A stretch of DNA of 64,000 nt, taken from assembly GCF_034044715.1 (NCBI RefSeq), contig NZ_JAXCLW010000001.1, forward strand, positions 1,240,001 to 1,304,000, written 5' to 3'. This DNA is from Dongia_B soli (GTDB lineage Bacteria > Pseudomonadota > Alphaproteobacteria > Dongiales > Dongiaceae). The notes beneath the pieces were generated by a model. It was not told the origin of the DNA, searched no databases, and saw nothing but the letters and a program-made list of their open reading frames with translations. Made by a program: the position numbers and the translations under genes. Of the stretch, positions 59,299 to 64,000 are shown one piece after another; within the stretch, counting starts at the first letter, position 1; each line of letters starts with the position of its first letter.

Positions 59299-60378
59299 GT
59301 GATGGATGGCGCAGGTGAAGTATCGACAGGGCAAATGTCGACCGTCTTGCGGCAGCCATCGGACGGAGAATTGCATACCATGCGTCTGATCCGCCATCAT
59401 GAAGGGGTTCCCGCCGAAGCCCGCCGGGCCGTGGTGGCGCTGGGCAATTTTGACGGCGTGCATCTCGGCCACCAGGCCGTCATCACCGAAGCCGCGCGGC
59501 TGGCCCGCGAGATGGGGGCACCGCTTGCGGTGATGACCTTCGAGCCGCATCCGCGCGCCTTCTTCCGCCCCGACATGCCGCCCTTCCGCCTGACGCCCTT
59601 CCGCATCAAGATGCGCCATTTGCAGGCGCTGGGCGTCGATTACGTCTTCAGCCTGCCCTTCGACGCGCAACTGGCCAGCAAGAGCGCCGAGACCTTCGCT
59701 CGGGAAATTCTGGTCGAGGGCCTCGATATCGCCCATGTAGTGGTCGGCTACGATTTCTGCTTCGGCAAGAACCGGGGCGGCAATGCCCAGGTCCTGGCCG
59801 AATTCGGCAAGGCGCGCGGCTTTGGGGTGACCTCGGTCGGGGCGCAGCAGGATGCCGCCGGCAACACCTATTCCTCCACTTTGGTGCGCGACCGGCTGCT
59901 GGCGGGCGATCCCCTGGCCGCCGCTCTGGCGCTGGGGCGCCCGTGGGAAATCGAAGGCCGGGTGGAGCATGGCGACCAGCGGGGGCGGCAGCTCGGCTTT
60001 CCGACCGCCAATGTCGCGCTCGGCGACTATATGGAACCGCGCCTCGGCGTCTATGCGGTGCGGGCGGCGGTGGATACGGGCGAGGCGCCGGCCTGGATCG
60101 ACGGCGTCGCCAATCTCGGCCGCCGTCCGACGATCGGCGGCACCCGGGTACAGCTGGAAGTGCATCTTTTCGATACGAAACAGGATCTCTATGGCAAGCA
60201 TCTGCGCGTCGCCTTGCTCGGCTTCATCCGGCCGGAAATGAAATTCGCCGGCCTTGATCAGTTGAAAGCGCAGATCGCCACCGATTGCGCAACGGCGCGG
60301 CAGCTTCTCAAAGCTTATGACGGGCCCGAGCCTGGACAACATCCGGCGATCGATTTGCCGCCGGAAGGCGGGGCCTGA
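59299..60378 (+). CDS. ribF: bifunctional riboflavin kinase/FAD synthetase
   Basis: 359 residues from a GTG at 59299; ATG 59335 or 59380 would remove a non-conserved head, so the start is unsure. The nucleotidyltransferase signature VALGNFDGVHLGHQAVITEA and VVGYDFCFGKNRGG mark the FAD-synthetase half; the C-terminal RGRQLGFPTANVALGDYMEP and LGRRPTIGG mark the riboflavin kinase half. It makes FMN and FAD, cofactors of several enzymes in this window. Located upstream of ileS-lspA as in many bacteria. Confidence 0.95.
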   Translation: MMDGAGEVSTGQMSTVLRQPSDGELHTMRLIRHHEGVPAEARRAVVALGNFDGVHLGHQAVITEAARLAREMGAPLAVMTFEPHPRAFFRPDMPPFRLTPFRIKMRHLQALGVDYVFSLPFDAQLASKSAETFAREILVEGLDIAHVVVGYDFCFGKNRGGNAQVLAEFGKARGFGVTSVGAQQDAAGNTYSSTLVRDRLLAGDPLAAALALGRPWEIEGRVEHGDQRGRQLGFPTANVALGDYMEPRLGVYAVRAAVDTGEAPAWIDGVANLGRRPTIGGTRVQLEVHLFDTKQDLYGKHLRVALLGFIRPEMKFAGLDQLKAQIATDCATARQLLKAYDGPEPGQHPAIDLPPEGGA

Positions 60379-60498
60379 TGGCGCCGCGACGCGGAATAGA
60401 CATTCGAATTAGCGCCGCTCGTGCCCGGTAGCGGGTGCGGGCTTGCGGTGCGCCGGGCCTTACGCCCGATTGATGACCTTTAGTGATAGAGACGACAC

Positions 60499-63405
60499 GT
60501 GGATTACAAGACGACCGTTTTTCTCCCCAAAACCGACTTTCCCATGCGCGGCGATCTGCCGAACAAGGAGCCGGCGATTCTGCAAAGCTGGCAGGAGATG
60601 GGCCTGTTCAGGAAGCTTCGGGAAAACTCGAAAGGCCGCAAAAAATTCGTCCTGCATGACGGTCCGCCCTATGCGAATGGCAATATTCACATCGGTCATG
60701 CCCTCAACAAGATACTGAAGGACGTCATCAATCGCTCACAGCAGATGCTGGGCAAGGACGCCTGCTATGTGCCGGGCTGGGACTGCCATGGCCTGCCGAT
60801 CGAATGGAAGATCGAGGAAAAGTACCGCAAGGCCGGCAAGGACAAGGATGCGGTGCCGATCAATGAATTCCGCCAGGAATGCCGGGAATTCGCCGCCAAA
60901 TGGATCGATGTCCAGCGCGAGGAATTCAAGCGACTTGGTGTCGAGGGCGATTGGGACCATCCCTATACGACAATGGCCTTCCCGGCCGAAGCGCAGATCG
61001 TGCGCGAGATCGGCAAGTTCGTCATGAATGGCAGTCTCTTCCGCGGCTCCAAGCCGGTCATGTGGTCGATCGTCGAAAAGACCGCTTTGGCCGAGGCCGA
61101 AGTTGAATATGACGACCATACCTCGGATACAATCTGGGTGCGCTTCCCTATCGTCAAGGCGCTGAAACCGGAACTTGTCGGCGCCGCGGTGGTGATCTGG
61201 ACCACGACGCCCTGGACCATTCCCGGCAATCGCGCTGTCGCCTATGGCGCAGAGATCGCCTATACCCTGATCGAGGTGACGGAAGTCGCCGACGAGGCGA
61301 AGGTCAAGGTCGGCGACAAGCTGCTGGTCGCCAGCGAGCTCAAGGAGAATTTCGACAAGGATCTCGGGATTGTCGCGGCGCGCGATCTCGCGGCCTTCAC
61401 CGGCAAGGATCTGGCTGGTGTGATCTGCCGTCATCCGCTGGCCGAGCTCGATCCCTTCTATGCCCGGTTCGAGGTTCCGGCTCATGCCGGCGGCTTCGTC
61501 ACCACCGATGCGGGTACCGGTTTTGTGCATATCGCCCCGGGCCATGGGGCCGACGACTATGAGCTCGGCCTTGCCAATGGCATCGACGTGCCGCAGACAG
61601 TGGGACCCGACGGGGCTTATTACGATCACGTCGGGCTTTTCGCCGGCAAGCGCGTGCTGACGCCCCAGGGTAAGAAGGGCGATGCCAATGGCGCTGTCAT
61701 GGCGGCCCTCGATCAGGCGGGCCACTTGCTGAAATCCGGACGCATCACCCACTCTTATCCGCATTCCTGGCGTTCCAAGGCGCCGCTCATCTTCCGCAAC
61801 ACGCCGCAATGGTTCATCTCGATGGAGAAGAACGACCTGCGGCAGGTCGCTCTCCGGGCGATCGACGAAACCCGTTTCGTGCCGTCCCAGGGCAAGAACC
61901 GCCTGCAATCGATGATCGCCAATCGTCCCGATTGGTGCATTTCGCGCCAGCGCGCCTGGGGTGTGCCGATCGCCGTCTTCGTCAACAAGAAGACCGGCGA
62001 GCTTCTGCGCGACCAGGCCGTGATCGACCGTATTGCCGATGCCTTCGCCAAGGAAGGTGCCGATGCCTGGTTTGCCAGCGACCCCGCGCGTTTCCTCGGC
62101 AACCAGTACAAGGCGGAGGATTTCGAGCAGATCACCGATATCGTCGATGTCTGGTTCGATTCCGGCTCGACCCATGCCTTCGTGCTGGAGCGCGAAACTC
62201 GCGCCGATCCCACCTGGGATCTGCATTCGCCCGCCGATCTCTATCTCGAAGGTTCGGACCAGCACCGCGGCTGGTTCCATTCCTCGCTGCTGGAGAGCTG
62301 CGGCACGCGTGGCCGCGCGCCCTATAAGGCGGTGCTCACCCATGGCTTCACGCTCGATGAGCAGGGCCGTAAGATGTCGAAATCCCTCGGCAACACGGTG
62401 GCGCCCCAGGATGTGATGAAGCAATACGGCGCCGATATCCTGCGCCTCTGGGTGGTCTCGACCGATTATTCCGACGATCAGCGCATCGGTCCGGAAATCA
62501 TCAAGCACCAGGCCGAGGCCTATCGCCGCCTGCGCAACACCTTGCGCTATCTGCTGGGTGCGCTCGACGGTTGGCAGCAGAGCGAATATCTGCCGCTCGC
62601 CGAGATGCCGGAACTCGATCGTTGGGTGCTGCACCGCATCGCCGAGTTGGCGGGGAGGACGCGGCAAACCGCCGACAGCTTCGATTTCCATCCCTGGTTC
62701 ACCGAGCTGCATAATTTCTGCGCCGTCGATCTCAGCGCCTTCTATTTCGACATCCGCAAGGACGCGCTCTATTGCGATGCGCCCAGTTCGCTCAACCGCC
62801 GCGCCGCGCGCACGGTGCTATTCGAGCTGTTTAACGCCCTGACCGCCTGGCTCGCCCCGGTCCTCTGTTTCACGGCTGAGGAAGCCTGGCGCCACCGGCC
62901 ATGGAAAGACGCGGCGAATGCGGCGAAGCATGTCGACAATGCCGAAAGCGTCCATCTGCGCCTGTTCCCGGAAGCGGAAGCCTCTTGGCGCGATGAGGCC
63001 CTGGCAGCCCGCTGGGCGAAGCTGCGCGATCTGCGCCGAGTCGTCACCGGCGCGCTCGAACTGGCCCGGGCCGATAAGAAGATCGGCTCCAGCCTGCAGG
63101 CAAAGCCGGTCGTCTACCTGACCGAGGAGCACCGTAATCTGCTGGACGGTCTCGACCTCGCCGAGATCGCCATCACTTCCGCCATCACATTGAGCGCCCA
63201 GCCAGCACCGGCCGATGCCTTTACGCTGCCGGATGTGCCGGGTCTTGCCGTGGTAGTGGCCTTGGCCGATGGCGAGAAATGCGAGCGCTGCTGGCGGGTG
63301 TTGCCGGAAGTCGGGCAGGATCGCGACCATCCCACCCTTTGCCATCGCTGCGGCGACGCGGTTGATGAGATCGGGACGCAAGCCGATAGGGCCGGGGTGG
63401 CCTGA
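60499..63405 (+). CDS. ileS: isoleucyl-tRNA synthetase
   Basis: 968 residues from a GTG at 60499 with a weak ribosome site. Class I motifs: PPYANGNIHIGHALNKILKD (HIGH) and GRKMSKSLGN (KMSKS, about residue 625); TTTPWTIPGNRAVAYG belongs to the editing domain. The C-terminus has a zinc knuckle CERCWRV...CHRCGDAV. It charges tRNA-Ile and edits valine. Its stop overlaps the lspA start by one base (TGATG). Confidence 0.97.
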   Translation: MDYKTTVFLPKTDFPMRGDLPNKEPAILQSWQEMGLFRKLRENSKGRKKFVLHDGPPYANGNIHIGHALNKILKDVINRSQQMLGKDACYVPGWDCHGLPIEWKIEEKYRKAGKDKDAVPINEFRQECREFAAKWIDVQREEFKRLGVEGDWDHPYTTMAFPAEAQIVREIGKFVMNGSLFRGSKPVMWSIVEKTALAEAEVEYDDHTSDTIWVRFPIVKALKPELVGAAVVIWTTTPWTIPGNRAVAYGAEIAYTLIEVTEVADEAKVKVGDKLLVASELKENFDKDLGIVAARDLAAFTGKDLAGVICRHPLAELDPFYARFEVPAHAGGFVTTDAGTGFVHIAPGHGADDYELGLANGIDVPQTVGPDGAYYDHVGLFAGKRVLTPQGKKGDANGAVMAALDQAGHLLKSGRITHSYPHSWRSKAPLIFRNTPQWFISMEKNDLRQVALRAIDETRFVPSQGKNRLQSMIANRPDWCISRQRAWGVPIAVFVNKKTGELLRDQAVIDRIADAFAKEGADAWFASDPARFLGNQYKAEDFEQITDIVDVWFDSGSTHAFVLERETRADPTWDLHSPADLYLEGSDQHRGWFHSSLLESCGTRGRAPYKAVLTHGFTLDEQGRKMSKSLGNTVAPQDVMKQYGADILRLWVVSTDYSDDQRIGPEIIKHQAEAYRRLRNTLRYLLGALDGWQQSEYLPLAEMPELDRWVLHRIAELAGRTRQTADSFDFHPWFTELHNFCAVDLSAFYFDIRKDALYCDAPSSLNRRAARTVLFELFNALTAWLAPVLCFTAEEAWRHRPWKDAANAAKHVDNAESVHLRLFPEAEASWRDEALAARWAKLRDLRRVVTGALELARADKKIGSSLQAKPVVYLTEEHRNLLDGLDLAEIAITSAITLSAQPAPADAFTLPDVPGLAVVVALADGEKCERCWRVLPEVGQDRDHPTLCHRCGDAVDEIGTQADRAGVA

Positions 63406-63899
63406 TGCGAATAGCCGCACCGCGTCTTGTCCTGCTGGGAGGCATCCTGGCGGGGGTGACCATCCTGGCCGATCAAGCCAGCAAATGGTGGCTTCTGAAC
63501 GGCCCGATGGAGCAGCCGCGGGTGATCGAACTCACCCCCTTCTTCAACCTGGTAACCGCCTGGAACCGGGGGGTCAGTTTCAGCCTCCTCCATACCGACA
63601 GCGCCAGCGGTCCTTTCATCCTCTCGGCGGTGTCGGTGGTTATCTCCATCGCCCTGGCGATCTGGCTGCTGCGCGTTAGCAAGCCGCTGCCGGCCGTCGG
63701 TATCGGATTAGTAATCGGCGGCGCGCTGGGCAATGTCATCGACCGCCTCCGATTCGGGGCGGTTTTCGACTTCCTCGACGTCTATTGGGGAAATTATCAC
63801 TGGCCGGCTTTCAACCTGGCGGATTCGGCTATCACGACAGGGGTCGTCTTGCTGCTGCTGGATGGGTTGTTTCACGGCTCGGAACAAGGTAAAAACTGA
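63405..63899 (+). CDS. lspA: lipoprotein signal peptidase (signal peptidase II)
   Basis: 164 residues with four membrane helices. TAWNRGVSFSLLH, GGALGNVIDRLRFGAVFDFL and FNLADSAITTGVVLL are family blocks; the catalytic Asp pair is Asp122 and Asp140. It removes signal peptides from prolipoproteins, several of which are encoded in this window. Translationally coupled to ileS; the usual ileS-lspA order is conserved. Confidence 0.96.
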   Translation: MRIAAPRLVLLGGILAGVTILADQASKWWLLNGPMEQPRVIELTPFFNLVTAWNRGVSFSLLHTDSASGPFILSAVSVVISIALAIWLLRVSKPLPAVGIGLVIGGALGNVIDRLRFGAVFDFLDVYWGNYHWPAFNLADSAITTGVVLLLLDGLFHGSEQGKN

Positions 63900-63921
63900 C
63901 CCCATGACGGAGGTGCCGATC

Positions 63922-64000
63922 ATGCGTCGGAAGACCATAGCGCTTTATATCTCGACGGTTGCGGCTGCCGCCCTGCTGACGGGGTGCGAAGCGACCAAGG
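63922..64000 (+). CDS. lipoprotein, truncated by the window edge
   Basis: ATG 63922 with GGAGGTG eight bases upstream opens a frame reading MRRKTIALYISTVAAAALLT then GCEATK at the window end: a signal peptide with lipobox LLTGC. In Alphaproteobacteria a DUF3035 (BamF-like) outer-membrane lipoprotein commonly follows lspA, and this fits, but only 26 residues are visible. Confidence 0.65.
   Translation, partial: MRRKTIALYISTVAAAALLTGCEATK

Overview
The window looks like the chromosome of a GC-rich alphaproteobacterium, probably Rhodospirillales-like. The signs are a ChvG/ChvI two-component pair beside a regulatory PTS (short HprK, RapZ, mannose-type EIIA, HPr, EI), a DivL-type kinase with Tyr at the phospho-acceptor position, AddA/AddB in place of RecBCD, DUF3126, AmgK/MurU, and a GTTC-N7-GTTC LexA box of the alphaproteobacterial type. 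The order assignment is inference; no rRNA or tRNA gene was seen.

Left accessory region (1 to about 10.9 kb). This is a mobile, prophage-like mosaic: the end of a nested Rz/Rz1-like spanin pair, a secreted PLD-fold nuclease, a stand-alone LigD-type DNA ligase, an SOS-box-led minus-strand operon of small proteins that ends in an HMCES/YedK-type SRAP protein, a HicA/HicB pair with a duplicated palindromic operator, an orphan Dam-type methylase, an XRE/ImmA switch, and a divergent Clp-fold (SDH-type) protease. Also present are a 48-residue gene, a 62-residue gene overlapping the protease tail, and a possible structured RNA.

Core region (11 to 38.9 kb). It runs DUF3126, a LysE exporter, a DUF1326/DUF2182 pair, an SDR/GlxA divergon, chvI-chvG-hprK-rapZ, EIIA-HPr-EI, a zincin, ahcY-divL, a ferredoxin-NADP reductase, then tsaE-amgK-murU-addB-addA-trxA closed by a strong terminator. 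Many gene pairs overlap by ATGA, suggesting translational coupling.

Second accessory insertion (38.9 to 42.4 kb). Between trxA and folC lie a visibly AT-richer two-gene unit (DUF5343-like protein plus an RNTICH HEPN protein, overlapping by GTGA), a decayed copy of the 3' end of folC, and a cyclic-nucleotide-domain MscS channel. The two-gene unit is my best candidate for an undescribed toxin or defence system.

Right core region (42.4 to 64 kb). A minus-strand run pyrF, membrane protein, trpF, trpB, trpA, accD, folC is followed by an NsrR-like regulator, a lipoprotein protease, a TMADH-like flavoprotein next to a non-pyrrolysine MttB-family protein (methylated-amine catabolism), a SPOR/Sel1 protein, an MFS transporter, an amidase, a MaoC hydratase, and ribF-ileS-lspA with the start of another lipoprotein gene.
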